Assembly: GCF_014205155.1 (NCBI RefSeq)
Contig: NZ_JACHMX010000001.1
Coordinates: 7,130,001-7,194,000 of the forward strand
Direction: 5' to 3'
Origin: Amycolatopsis umgeniensis
GTDB taxonomy: Bacteria > Actinomycetota > Actinomycetes > Mycobacteriales > Pseudonocardiaceae
DNA length: 64,000 nt
A program made the position numbers and the translations under genes. Of this stretch, positions 48,368-55,909 are shown piece after piece. Under the pieces are notes generated by a model that saw only the letters and a list, made by a program, of their open reading frames with translations, was not told the DNA's origin and did not search any database. Numbering within the stretch: the stretch's first letter is position 1; each line of letters starts with the position of its first letter.

Positions 48368-48721
48368 ATGAGCGAGGTGAGTACCGCCAAGCCGAGGTTC
48401 GATCTGAGCGGGTTCGCGGTCGCCCCGGAGCTGGCGGCCGACGCCCACGTGAAGATCTCCGCCCTGCAGGACGTGGTCGGCCAGATGGTCCGCGAGGCCA
48501 AGGTGCTCGGCCGTACGGTTCCCCTCGGCGGGGGATACGCGGACGAGGTCGGCCGGTTCATGGCGCAGTACGGGATCGGCGCCGACGGCTCGGCGGTCGA
48601 GGCGCTCACGGCGTTCGGCAAGGAACTCGAGGCGCTCAAGAACCGGATCGAGAAGGCGTTGGCCCGGTACACCCGTCAGGATGAACAAGCGGCGGCGGCT
48701 GTGGACTGTGTCGGCGGCTGA
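48368..48721 (+). CDS. WXG100-like helical protein of an orphan ESX-type set
   Basis: A 117-residue helical protein with GGAGAGG upstream of the ATG. Residues 20-50 (ELAADAHVKISALQDVVGQMVREA), a Gly-rich turn (LGGGYADEVGRF) and residues 70-105 (SAVEALTAFGKELEALKNRIEKAL) suggest a helical hairpin like ESX substrates. No WxG motif is visible. It is followed within five bases by a DUF3558 lipoprotein gene, then PPE-like and EspG-like genes. No EccB, EccC, EccD or MycP gene lies in this window, so the secretion system must be elsewhere. Confidence 0.7.
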   Translation: MSEVSTAKPRFDLSGFAVAPELAADAHVKISALQDVVGQMVREAKVLGRTVPLGGGYADEVGRFMAQYGIGADGSAVEALTAFGKELEALKNRIEKALARYTRQDEQAAAAVDCVGG

Positions 48722-48725
48722 ACCC

Positions 48726-49256
48726 ATGCGCACACGTCTCCTCCTCGTCGCCCTCTTCGTCTTTTCAGTGTCCGCCTGCGGGCAAGGGGTCGCAGGCCAG
48801 GCGCCGATTCCGAGCACCGAGAAGGTGGCCGACGGCGGTTCGGCCGCGGTCACCGTCCCGCCCGCCGTGCTGGATCCCTGTGCGCTGCTCGGTCCGGCGG
48901 ACCGGTCGAGCGCCGGGTTGAACACGCTCGGAGTCCCGAAGGAGATCAACGGCGCCCGCGCCTGCGACTGGACGGTTCCGGCGACCTTCGGCGTCACCAT
49001 CACCGTGGACGAGAAGAACGGGCTGGCGAACCTCGAGATCGCGCGCAAGACCGCGACCAAGACCAAGGTCGGCGACAGGCAGGCGCTCAAGGTCGCCGAC
49101 AAGAAGGCCGCCGACGGGACCTGCGCGGTCCTGATCGGCATGGGGGAGAAGGCGAGCGTCCAGATCGACGTGAGCAACACGAACTTCACCGACACCCCGC
49201 TCGCCTGCGAGCGCGCGGTGACGGTGGCGGGACTGGCCGAGCCCAAACTGCCCTAG
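48726..49256 (+). CDS. DUF3558-type lipoprotein
   Basis: A 176-residue lipoprotein; the signal peptide LLLVALFVFSVSACGQ carries a lipobox with cysteine near residue 18. The mature domain begins LDPCALLGPADRSSAGL and has further cysteines (RACDWTVP, DGTCAVLIG, PLACERAV), the DUF3558 arrangement that forms two disulphides. It is the second gene of the ESX-like set. Such lipoproteins often sit with EspG and WXG genes, suggesting an outer-surface accessory role that has not been defined. Confidence 0.88.
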   Translation: MRTRLLLVALFVFSVSACGQGVAGQAPIPSTEKVADGGSAAVTVPPAVLDPCALLGPADRSSAGLNTLGVPKEINGARACDWTVPATFGVTITVDEKNGLANLEIARKTATKTKVGDRQALKVADKKAADGTCAVLIGMGEKASVQIDVSNTNFTDTPLACERAVTVAGLAEPKLP

Positions 49257-49264
49257 GAGAATCC

Positions 49265-49843
49265 GTGCCTGAAGGAGAGACGCCGGGCCGTGAGGCGCCG
49301 GTCGCGGCCACGCGGTACGAGGCCTACAGCCATGAGGCGCTGGCCGCCGAAGTCGAAGCGGGCAACGACCCCGAGGCGGCGGGCGGCATCGGTGCCGCCT
49401 GGGACGCGCTCGCGCGGCGTATGCACGACGCGACGTCCGAACTGGCCGGGCTGGTCGGCAGTAGCGAGGAGACCTGGCGCGGCGAAGCGGGCGACGCGCT
49501 CCGAGGCGTGCTGGCCACGGCGTCCGGCTGGCTGACCTGGTCCGCCGATCTCTCGTCCGCGCTCGGGCAGGCGGTCTCGGGGCAGGCCGAGGCGGCGGCG
49601 CGCGCCCGCGCGGACATGCCGCCACCGGTGGACTACGACCCCGGCGCGATGATCCGCGGCGCCGCGGCGGGCGGGAACCTCGCGCTCCTCGCCGCGCTCG
49701 CCGACGAGATGGAGGCCAAACACGCGGAGGCCGAGGCGGCCAGGCGCAAGGCCGTCGACGTCATGAACACCCGCGACGCCTCGCTGCACTCGCTGACCCC
49801 GCGGGTCTCGTTCGGGAAGCCGCCCGAGCTGGGGCGGTCTTGA
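49265..49843 (+). CDS. PPE-like ESX substrate domain protein
   Basis: A 192-residue helical protein with AGGAG before GTG. The N-terminal part (YSHEALAAEVEAGNDPEAAGGIGAAWDALARRMHDATSELAGLV) and the helix with WRGEAGDALRGVLATASGWL follow the PPE/WXG pattern of long paired helices. It lacks an exact PPE triplet at the start but has MPPPVDYDP after the helices. The C-terminal 60 residues are Ala-rich. It sits immediately before the EspG-like gene, as PPE genes do in ESX loci, and overlaps it by four bases. Confidence 0.75.
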   Translation: MPEGETPGREAPVAATRYEAYSHEALAAEVEAGNDPEAAGGIGAAWDALARRMHDATSELAGLVGSSEETWRGEAGDALRGVLATASGWLTWSADLSSALGQAVSGQAEAAARARADMPPPVDYDPGAMIRGAAAGGNLALLAALADEMEAKHAEAEAARRKAVDVMNTRDASLHSLTPRVSFGKPPELGRS

Positions 49844-50592
49844 TCCGCGTTTCCGCGTCGGCGTTCGACGTCCTCTGGTCCGATCTCGGCCACGCGGCCC
49901 CGCCGTGGCCGCTGTCGGTCCGCAGTGTCGGCGGCACGGAAGCGGAACGCGCGGAGATCCGCGGCGCGGTCTACGAAAACCTCGCCGAACGAGGCCTTTA
50001 TGACGGGGATCGGCTGGACGCCGCCCTGGAAGCGCGGCTGGAACTCCTCGCGCGCGCCGAGGTCTACGTCGAATGTGAGGCGCTGGCCGACATGACGGCC
50101 GAAGCACCGTTCCGCGCTGTCGCGGCCGCGCGCGGGCGGAACGGAGTGCTGGCCACGCAGCCCGAGCAGACCATCGCGCTGTCCGGGATCGGCGACGGCG
50201 AGGTGTTCGCCGCGATCGTCGACGTCCTTCCGGCGCTGCGGCCCGGCCCCGGCTACGGGATCAGCCTGCCCGCGGCGCGTTTCGGCGGTGACCTGGAGGA
50301 TCCGGTGTTCGGGGGCGGTGGACGATCGTCCGCTTCGGACAATCAGCTGCGCGAAGTGCTCGCGATCCAGGCGCGGCCGGTCTACAGCGCGGGCCAGTTC
50401 ACCGTGCGGACCCGCGACCGCGACGGCCGGACCCACCGGGCGGGCGGGCTGACCTGGTTCGACACCGACGTCGGCGCGTACTGCGCCGCGCGGACCGAAG
50501 GCCGCGGCGGGCAGGCCTGGGTGAACGTGTCCCCTGTGGACGGTCCCCGGCTGGCGGCGCGGTTGGCCTCGCTGCTGGACCCGGACCGTTAG
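49840..50592 (+). CDS. EspG-family ESX secretion-associated chaperone
   Basis: A 250-residue protein starting at TTG in a four-base overlap with the PPE-like gene. The sequence SASAFDVLWSDLG, the central beta-rich VLAIQARPVYSAGQFTVRTRDRDGRTHRAGGLTWFDTDVGAYCA and the final helix DGPRLAARLASLL are typical of EspG. EspG chaperones bind PE-PPE pairs in the cytosol and hand them to the ESX machine. Its proposed partner is the adjacent PPE-like protein. The EspG call is firm; the pairing is inference. Confidence 0.88.
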   Translation: MIRVSASAFDVLWSDLGHAAPPWPLSVRSVGGTEAERAEIRGAVYENLAERGLYDGDRLDAALEARLELLARAEVYVECEALADMTAEAPFRAVAAARGRNGVLATQPEQTIALSGIGDGEVFAAIVDVLPALRPGPGYGISLPAARFGGDLEDPVFGGGGRSSASDNQLREVLAIQARPVYSAGQFTVRTRDRDGRTHRAGGLTWFDTDVGAYCAARTEGRGGQAWVNVSPVDGPRLAARLASLLDPDR

Positions 50593-50651
50593 AGCGTGGC
50601 GAGTCGAGCCCGAGGGGTTTCGGCACCGTCGCCGAAGCGCGGCAGTGGGTA

Positions 50652-50903
50652 TTGCGGGAAAGAACCCCACCGATGGCGATCATCGCGGCGTCAGAGGATG
50701 TCCTGAACGGTATCTCGTGTGTCCTCCCTGTGATGACGACGGAATTGTTCCTGCCGCAGGGTCGATTTCGTGACGCGGTCGAGGGGCTGATCATCGCCGT
50801 CCGCGCGGCGACGGCCCGAGGCGACGTGGGCTCACTGGCGTCGTGCCTGAACGATCTGGCCCGTCGTGCACATGTCGTCCTTTGTCGACATGTCATGGGA
50901 TGA
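50652..50903 (+). CDS. Small hypothetical protein
   Basis: A frame of up to 83 residues, with an alternative ATG at 50673 giving 76. A helical stretch LPQGRFRDAVEGLIIAVRAATARGDVGSLASCLNDLARRAHVVL has a natural amphipathic pattern. Third-position G/C is lower than in neighbouring genes and no strong ribosome site is present, so coding status is uncertain. It lies between the ESX-like set and the mraZ promoter region. I recognise no family. Confidence 0.4.
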   Translation: MRERTPPMAIIAASEDVLNGISCVLPVMTTELFLPQGRFRDAVEGLIIAVRAATARGDVGSLASCLNDLARRAHVVLCRHVMG

Positions 50904-50942
50904 ACCGATGACGTCGCGCGTCGGGTCTCGTGAGTGAAAGGA

Positions 50943-50998
50943 GTGTCGCGAAAGCCACTTTCGGGACGTCAGACGTCCCGAAAGTGGCTTTCGCGACA
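50943..50998. repeat. Dispersed palindrome family C, copy 3
   Basis: GTGTCGCGAAAGCCACTTTC with its complement around a GGGACGTCAGACGTCCC centre. A diverged terminal arm CTCGTGAGTGA lies at 50927-50937. It is upstream of the MraZ-box region. Confidence 0.85.
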
Positions 50999-51062
50999 TG
51001 GCCGCTCGACATCGGACGCGGCGACCGTCTGAGCTGGTGACGGTCCTTTGTCGACTTGGTGT

Positions 51063-51226
51063 CCCCACCGTTCCCCACCGGATTCCCCACTTTCTCCCCC
51101 ATTCCGCCCCACAGCAGGGTTCCGGCTGCCGATAACCGGACGCATCAGGCATCGGTGAGGTTGCTTCGATACCCGCACAGGGGGATCTTGGCCACCGTCC
51201 CCCACCGCGCCCCCACCTGGCCCCAC
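51063..51226 (-). promoter_or_regulatory. Two inverted clusters of MraZ-type boxes
   Basis: CCCCAC, the complement of GTGGGG, starts at 51063, 51073, 51085 and 51107, and again at 51200, 51211 and 51221. Spacings are 10 to 12 bases, except one gap of 22 that contains a TCCCCC. These resemble MraZ boxes on the opposite strand, with no gene on that strand to serve. The 50904-51387 gap has no coding frame I trust. Confidence 0.5.
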
Positions 51227-51287
51227 CTGGCTGACCAGCGGAAACGTCTGACACGACGGAGTGGTCGCGGCTTTTGACGCGTTGACT

Positions 51288-51323
51288 GTGGTGAAAAGTG
51301 GGGTACGGTGGTGCGCAGTGGGG
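51288..51323 (+). promoter_or_regulatory. Phased MraZ-box array at the mraZ promoter
   Basis: Four direct repeats GTGG(G/T)G start at 51288, 51298, 51308 and 51318, exactly ten bases apart. MraZ of E. coli binds TGGGN boxes with the same period in its own promoter. The array lies 65 to 100 bases upstream of the mraZ start, so autoregulation of the cluster is expected. Confidence 0.7.
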
Positions 51324-51387
51324 CAGAAGGGAGCCCCGTGGCCGACCTTGGTTGTTCACAGCCAGGATCGGTAGGGAGGTGGAGCCG

Positions 51388-51819
51388 ATGTTCCTCGGCA
51401 CCCACACCCCGAAACTGGATGACAAGGGGCGGCTCACGCTGCCCGCGAAGTTCCGCGACGCGCTCGCCGGTGGGCTGATGGTCACCAAGGGACAGGATCA
51501 CTGTCTCTTCGTCTTTCCCCGGGCCGAGTTCGAGCAGATGGCGAGGAAGGTCGCCGACGCCCCGTTCACGAACGAGGCGGTCCGGGCCTACCAGCGTTAT
51601 CTCTTCGCCGGGACGGACGAACAACGCCCGGACGGGCAAGGACGTATCGCGATCGCGTCCGAGCTCCGACGCTACGCCGGGTTGAACAAGGAGTGCGTGG
51701 TGATCGGGGCGATCACCAGGTTGGAGATCTGGGATGCCCAAGCGTGGCAGGGCTACCTGGACGAACACGAGGACAGCTACGCGAAGGCTCGAGAGGAAGT
51801 TCTGCCGGGCGTCTTCTAG
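51388..51819 (+). CDS. mraZ: Transcriptional regulator MraZ
   Basis: A 143-residue protein of two AbrB-like (SpoVT) DNA-binding repeats, the usual length. [26 protein letters not shown] is the first repeat and [25 protein letters not shown] the second. MraZ forms a ring that binds repeated boxes in its promoter and controls the division and wall cluster. GGGAGG precedes the ATG. The open frame upstream passes through the box array and is not coding. A folded RNA-like region separates it from rsmH. Confidence 0.96.
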   Translation: MFLGTHTPKLDDKGRLTLPAKFRDALAGGLMVTKGQDHCLFVFPRAEFEQMARKVADAPFTNEAVRAYQRYLFAGTDEQRPDGQGRIAIASELRRYAGLNKECVVIGAITRLEIWDAQAWQGYLDEHEDSYAKAREEVLPGVF

Positions 51820-51909
51820 ACGTGACCGAGGAAGCACCCACGCCGTCGGGGGGCGCGGGTTCATGCTTCGGACACGCCGGGAACCGCCCACACGGATGCC
51901 GTGAGGCCT

Positions 51910-51970
51910 CTGTCCGCTCAGTGGCCCTGGTACACCTTCCCCGGTACCAGGTCAGTAAGCGGGCGGACAG
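51910..51970 (+). promoter_or_regulatory. Nested stem-loop in the mraZ-rsmH gap
   Basis: CTGTCCGC (51910-51917) pairs with GCGGACAG (51963-51970). Inside, CCTGGTAC (51926-51933) pairs with GTACCAGG (51944-51951). The transcript between mraZ and rsmH (51820-52022) could therefore fold into a structured leader. No known riboswitch class matches. Confidence 0.5.
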
Positions 51971-52022
51971 GGACCTGACGGCATCCGGCATCTTCCCCGG
52001 CACTACAGGAAAGGGGGAAGAC

Positions 52023-52982
52023 ATGGCAGACGAACACGAGCACGTCCCGGTGCTGTTGGACCGCATCGTCGAGTTGTTCGAGCCGGTCTTCTCCGACCGC
52101 GAGGCCGTGCTGGTCGACGCGACCGTCGGACTCGGCGGTCATTCCGACGCGCTGCTCACCGCGTTCCCCTCACTGCGCCTCGTCGCGCTCGACCGCGACC
52201 CCAACGCGCTGGAACTCTCCGCGAAACGGCTTGCGCCGCACGGGGATCGCGTCGACTTCGTGCACGCCGTCTACGACGAGATGCCGTCTGCGCTGCAAGG
52301 TCTCGGACTGTCCAGAGTGGACGGAATCCTGTTCGACCTCGGCGTCTCCTCGATGCAGCTGGACCGCGCCGAGCGTGGTTTCGCCTACTCCAAGGACTCC
52401 CCGCTCGACATGCGGATGGACCCGACCACCGGGATCACCGCGGCCGACGTCCTCAACACCTACACCCCGGGCGAGCTGATCCGGATCCTGCGCGACTACG
52501 GCGAGGAACGGTTCGCCCAGCGGATCGTCAAAGCCGTTGTGGCAGAACGTGAGAAGGAACCTTTCACGCGCAGCGGACGGCTGGTGGAACTGCTGTACGA
52601 CGCTGTCCCCGCGGCGAGCAGGCGCACCGGCGGACATCCGGCGAAGCGAACTTTCCAGGCGCTGCGGATCGAGGTCAACGGCGAACTGGAGGTGCTGCGG
52701 CGGGCGATGCCGCGGGCACTTTCGGTACTCGCCGTCGGCGGCCGCATCGTCGTCGAGTCCTATCAGTCCCTCGAGGACCGCCTGGTCAAACAGGCCCTCG
52801 CGGAACTGGCGAAATCCCGGACCCCGGAAGGGCTTCCGGTGGAACTGCCGGGCCACGGCCCGGAACTGAAACTGCTCACCAGAGGGGCCGAGAAGGCCGG
52901 CGAGGCGGAGACCGAACAGAACACACGGGCCGCCTCCGTGCGGCTGCGAGCCGCCGAACGGATCGGAGACCGAGCACGATGA
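52023..52982 (+). CDS. rsmH: 16S rRNA m4C1402 methyltransferase
   Basis: A 319-residue enzyme that N4-methylates C1402 in the ribosomal P site. The start [15 protein letters not shown] is typical, with AAAGGGGGAAG upstream. The open frame reaches further back, but the added 67 or more residues lie over the structured gap. [17 protein letters not shown] forms the SAM site. [33 protein letters not shown] is the family signature. The last four bases overlap the ftsL-like gene (ATGA). Confidence 0.95.
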   Translation: MADEHEHVPVLLDRIVELFEPVFSDREAVLVDATVGLGGHSDALLTAFPSLRLVALDRDPNALELSAKRLAPHGDRVDFVHAVYDEMPSALQGLGLSRVDGILFDLGVSSMQLDRAERGFAYSKDSPLDMRMDPTTGITAADVLNTYTPGELIRILRDYGEERFAQRIVKAVVAEREKEPFTRSGRLVELLYDAVPAASRRTGGHPAKRTFQALRIEVNGELEVLRRAMPRALSVLAVGGRIVVESYQSLEDRLVKQALAELAKSRTPEGLPVELPGHGPELKLLTRGAEKAGEAETEQNTRAASVRLRAAERIGDRAR

Positions 52983-53686
52983 CCGCTCCCGCGAAGTCCC
53001 GCGGCCGCCGGACACCGGCGCCCGGACGGCGTGCCCGCGCGACCAGCACGGTCGACGAGACGCCGGACACCACCGAGACCACGAAGTCCACACGCGCTTC
53101 CCGCGGCCGGACGTCGGCGGCCGAACGCGCCTATGCCCGCCGGGCCCAGCGCGCCGACCTGCTGCAGCGCGACCAGCAGCGCAACCGTCCCGAGGCCGAA
53201 GGCGGCGCGGGCAAGGAAGAGCCGAGGAAGAAGCTCAAGCTGCGCTGGCCGCGTTCGCGCGCGTCGTTCGTGCTGATGATGATGGGCATGCTGGCCGTCG
53301 GCGTGGCGTGCACGCTGTGGCTGACCACGCAGGCCATCGCCGACTCGTACCGGCTCGAACAGCTCCGCACGACCAACGCCGGGCTCGCCGAGGCGAAGGA
53401 ACGGCTGCAGCGCGAAGTCGCGAAGGCCGAGTCGCCCGCTTCCCTCGCGCCCAAGGCCAGGGAACTGGGCATGGTGCCCGGCGGCGACCCCGCGCACCTC
53501 GTGGTCGGCCCGGATGGACAGTCCACTGTGGTCGGTGAGCCGAAGAAGGCCGCGGCCGACGCACCTCCCGTCACCCCGAGCGCGGTGCCGCCGCCCGCCG
53601 AGGGGACGCAGGGCGGGGTGATCGAGGGCGACCAGCCCGCGATCCCGCGGGAGGACACGCCGCCCCCGGCGCAGGGAGGCCAGTGA
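52979..53686 (+). CDS. ftsL: FtsL-like division protein
   Basis: A 235-residue bitopic protein between rsmH and ftsI, the canonical FtsL position. A basic cytoplasmic tail of about 95 residues, one membrane helix (96-117) and a coiled coil (about 122-155, [28 protein letters not shown]) are visible. An [14 protein letters not shown] motif follows, then a Pro-rich periplasmic tail longer than in most FtsL proteins. FtsL couples FtsQB to FtsWI at the septum. Sequence conservation is low in this family, so the call rests on layout and position. Confidence 0.88.
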   Translation: MTAPAKSRGRRTPAPGRRARATSTVDETPDTTETTKSTRASRGRTSAAERAYARRAQRADLLQRDQQRNRPEAEGGAGKEEPRKKLKLRWPRSRASFVLMMMGMLAVGVACTLWLTTQAIADSYRLEQLRTTNAGLAEAKERLQREVAKAESPASLAPKARELGMVPGGDPAHLVVGPDGQSTVVGEPKKAAADAPPVTPSAVPPPAEGTQGGVIEGDQPAIPREDTPPPAQGGQ

Positions 53687-55602
53687 TGTCACCCGGCCGT
53701 CCGGCACAGGCCCGGGCCCGGTCGGCGGGGAGCGCGCGGCGGACCTACGCCGCCGGGACCCGGCGCGCCACCGCCCGGCGGGGCAACGGGGGAAATCCGA
53801 GCCGGTTCACCGGCGTCCGGATCCTGCTGATCATCGTGATGGTGCTCGCCGGCCTCAAACTGGTGCAGGTGCAGTGGTTCGAGGCCGGTGCGCTGTCCGA
53901 AGCCGCGGAACGGCAGCGGGCGTCGGTGATCGAAAGTCCCGCGCAGCGCGGGTCCATCATGGACCGCAACGGGACGAAGATCGCGTTCAGCATCGAGGTG
54001 CGGACCCTCGCGGTGAGCCTGAACTGGCTCCACAAGACCATGGACGACTTGGCCGCGAAGAACCCGGCCAAGGGCAAGAACTTCGAGACCGAGGTGGCGG
54101 CCGCGGCGAAGGCGATCGCGGCCAAGCTGCCGGGATTGATCACCGAGAAGGAACTGCTGGACAAGTTCCACAAGCCGGACGGGTTCACCTACCTGGTCCA
54201 CGACATCGAACCGTCGGTCGCCGAATCGATTGTCAAGGAATTCCCGTGGATCAGCGTGGAGAAGCGCTCGAAGCGGGAGTACCCCGGCGACTCGGTGGGC
54301 GCGAACATCATCGGCTACGCGAACTGGCGTACCGACGACAAGGACGTCTCCAGGCACAACCTGCACGGTGGCTACGGCCTCGAAGCGTCACGGGACAACG
54401 ACCTCGCCGGGACACCGGGCCGCAAGATCGTCAACACCCGGAACGGCAACGACAACCTCGTCATCCCCGGTACCGAACGGGACATCCAGAACGCCGTCCC
54501 CGGTTCGGACCTGCAGCTGACGATCGACACCGACCTGCAGTACGAACTGCAGCGGCAGTTGAGCGAGTACGTCACCAAGTCGCAGGCCAAGGGCGGCCAG
54601 GCGGTCATCATGGACTCGAAGACCGGCGAGGTCTACGCGCTGGCCAACGACAAGACGGTGAACCTCAACGACCCGGCCTCGCGCAGTGAGACGGAGAACC
54701 TGAACAACCGCGCGGTGACCACACCGTTCGAACCGGGTTCGGTGAACAAGATCGTCACCGCCGCCGGCGCGATCGACCAGGGCCTCACCACGCCCGAGGC
54801 GTCGATGTCGGTGCCGGGTTCGCTCCAGGTCGCGGACAAGATCGTCAAGGACGCCTGGCACCACGGGGCGCAGCAGTTCACCACCACCGGCATCTTCGCG
54901 AAGTCTTCGAACGTCGGGACCCTGTTGCTGGCGCAGAAGATCGGCGAGGACCGCTACGCGGACCTGCTCAAGAAGTTCGGTCTCGGCCAGCGCACCGGCC
55001 TCGGCCTTCCCGGCGAAAGCCCGGGCGTCGTGCCGCCGCGTAACCAGTGGTACGCCACGACTTTCGGCAACCTGCCGATCGGGCAGGGGCTTTCGATGAC
55101 CGTCGTGCAGATGGCCGGGATGTACCAGGCCATCGCGAACGACGGGCTGCGCGTGGAACCCCGGGTGGTCAAGGCGAAGGTCAACCCGGACGGGACGGTC
55201 GTTCCGGAACCGGCGCCGAAGACCGTGCAGGTGATCAGCCCGCAGGCGGCGAAGACCGTGCGCGACATGATGCGCGCCGTGACGCAGAGCGGCCGGGGGC
55301 AGCAGAGCGGCACCGGGCCGAAGGCGGCGCTGGAGGGCTATCAGATCTCGGGCAAGACGGGCACCGGCCAGCAGGTCGACCCGCAGACGAAGACGTACAG
55401 CAACTCGCTGTACAACATCACCTTCGCCGGGATCCTGCCCGCCGACCGCCCCCGGTTCGTCGTCGGCATCCGGCTCGACGCGCCGGCGAACACGGCCTCG
55501 GCCGCGCCACTGTTCCACTCGGTGGCCGCTTACCTGGCGCAGCGGTTCCAGATCCCGCTTTCGAACGGTCCCACGCCTCAGGTCCCGCTGGTCCTGTCTT
55601 AG
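53686..55602 (+). CDS. ftsI: Septal peptidoglycan transpeptidase FtsI (PBP3/PbpB)
   Basis: A 638-residue class B penicillin-binding protein that crosslinks septal peptidoglycan. There is a basic N-terminus and a membrane helix at about 44-62. The pedestal domain contains RGSIMDRNGTKIA. Active-site motifs are SVNK 352-355 (nucleophile Ser), SSN 407-409 and KTG 557-559. GGGAGG lies six bases before the ATG at 53686; a GTG directly before it is the alternative. The start overlaps the ftsL stop by one base. A family A palindrome begins five bases after the stop codon. Confidence 0.95.
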   Translation: MSPGRPAQARARSAGSARRTYAAGTRRATARRGNGGNPSRFTGVRILLIIVMVLAGLKLVQVQWFEAGALSEAAERQRASVIESPAQRGSIMDRNGTKIAFSIEVRTLAVSLNWLHKTMDDLAAKNPAKGKNFETEVAAAAKAIAAKLPGLITEKELLDKFHKPDGFTYLVHDIEPSVAESIVKEFPWISVEKRSKREYPGDSVGANIIGYANWRTDDKDVSRHNLHGGYGLEASRDNDLAGTPGRKIVNTRNGNDNLVIPGTERDIQNAVPGSDLQLTIDTDLQYELQRQLSEYVTKSQAKGGQAVIMDSKTGEVYALANDKTVNLNDPASRSETENLNNRAVTTPFEPGSVNKIVTAAGAIDQGLTTPEASMSVPGSLQVADKIVKDAWHHGAQQFTTTGIFAKSSNVGTLLLAQKIGEDRYADLLKKFGLGQRTGLGLPGESPGVVPPRNQWYATTFGNLPIGQGLSMTVVQMAGMYQAIANDGLRVEPRVVKAKVNPDGTVVPEPAPKTVQVISPQAAKTVRDMMRAVTQSGRGQQSGTGPKAALEGYQISGKTGTGQQVDPQTKTYSNSLYNITFAGILPADRPRFVVGIRLDAPANTASAAPLFHSVAAYLAQRFQIPLSNGPTPQVPLVLS

Positions 55603-55606
55603 CGCT

Positions 55607-55660
55607 GTCGTGAAGGCCTCCTTGCCTACCCTGAAGGTAGTGAAGGAGGCCTTCACGGAC
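55607..55660. repeat. Dispersed palindrome family A, copy 3
   Basis: GTCGTGAAGGCCTCC ... GGAGGCCTTCACGGAC around GCCTACCCTGAAGGTAG. It nearly matches 664-716 and 14236-14289. It splits the division cluster between ftsI and murE. The remaining gap to 55910 holds no convincing gene. Confidence 0.85.
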
Positions 55661-55895
55661 TCCGTGGATCACCCCGGCCCACCTCGCTCCGGCCCAGCAC
55701 CGTGCCTCGTAGCTGTCCGTGAACGGTTCCCCGCACCGAGCGCCGCCCGAAACGCCGACGCCATTCCTCCCCGAAGTCCTCAAGCGACAGTCGGAAGCCC
55801 TTGCGTGCCAAGGAGAGCTCGCGCAACCCATTACCACGGGCATGATCACCGTGCTCACACCCCGCACCGCTTCCGTCACCCGAATGCCGCGCCGG

Positions 55896-55901
55896 TAACC
55901 T
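55896..55901 (+). promoter_or_regulatory. Candidate -10 box for leaderless murE
   Basis: TAACCT fits the actinobacterial TAnnnT -10 pattern and ends eight bases before the GTG at 55910. With no ribosome site at murE, this suggests a leaderless transcript starting at the codon. Confidence 0.4.
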
Positions 55902-55909
55902 CCTTTGCT

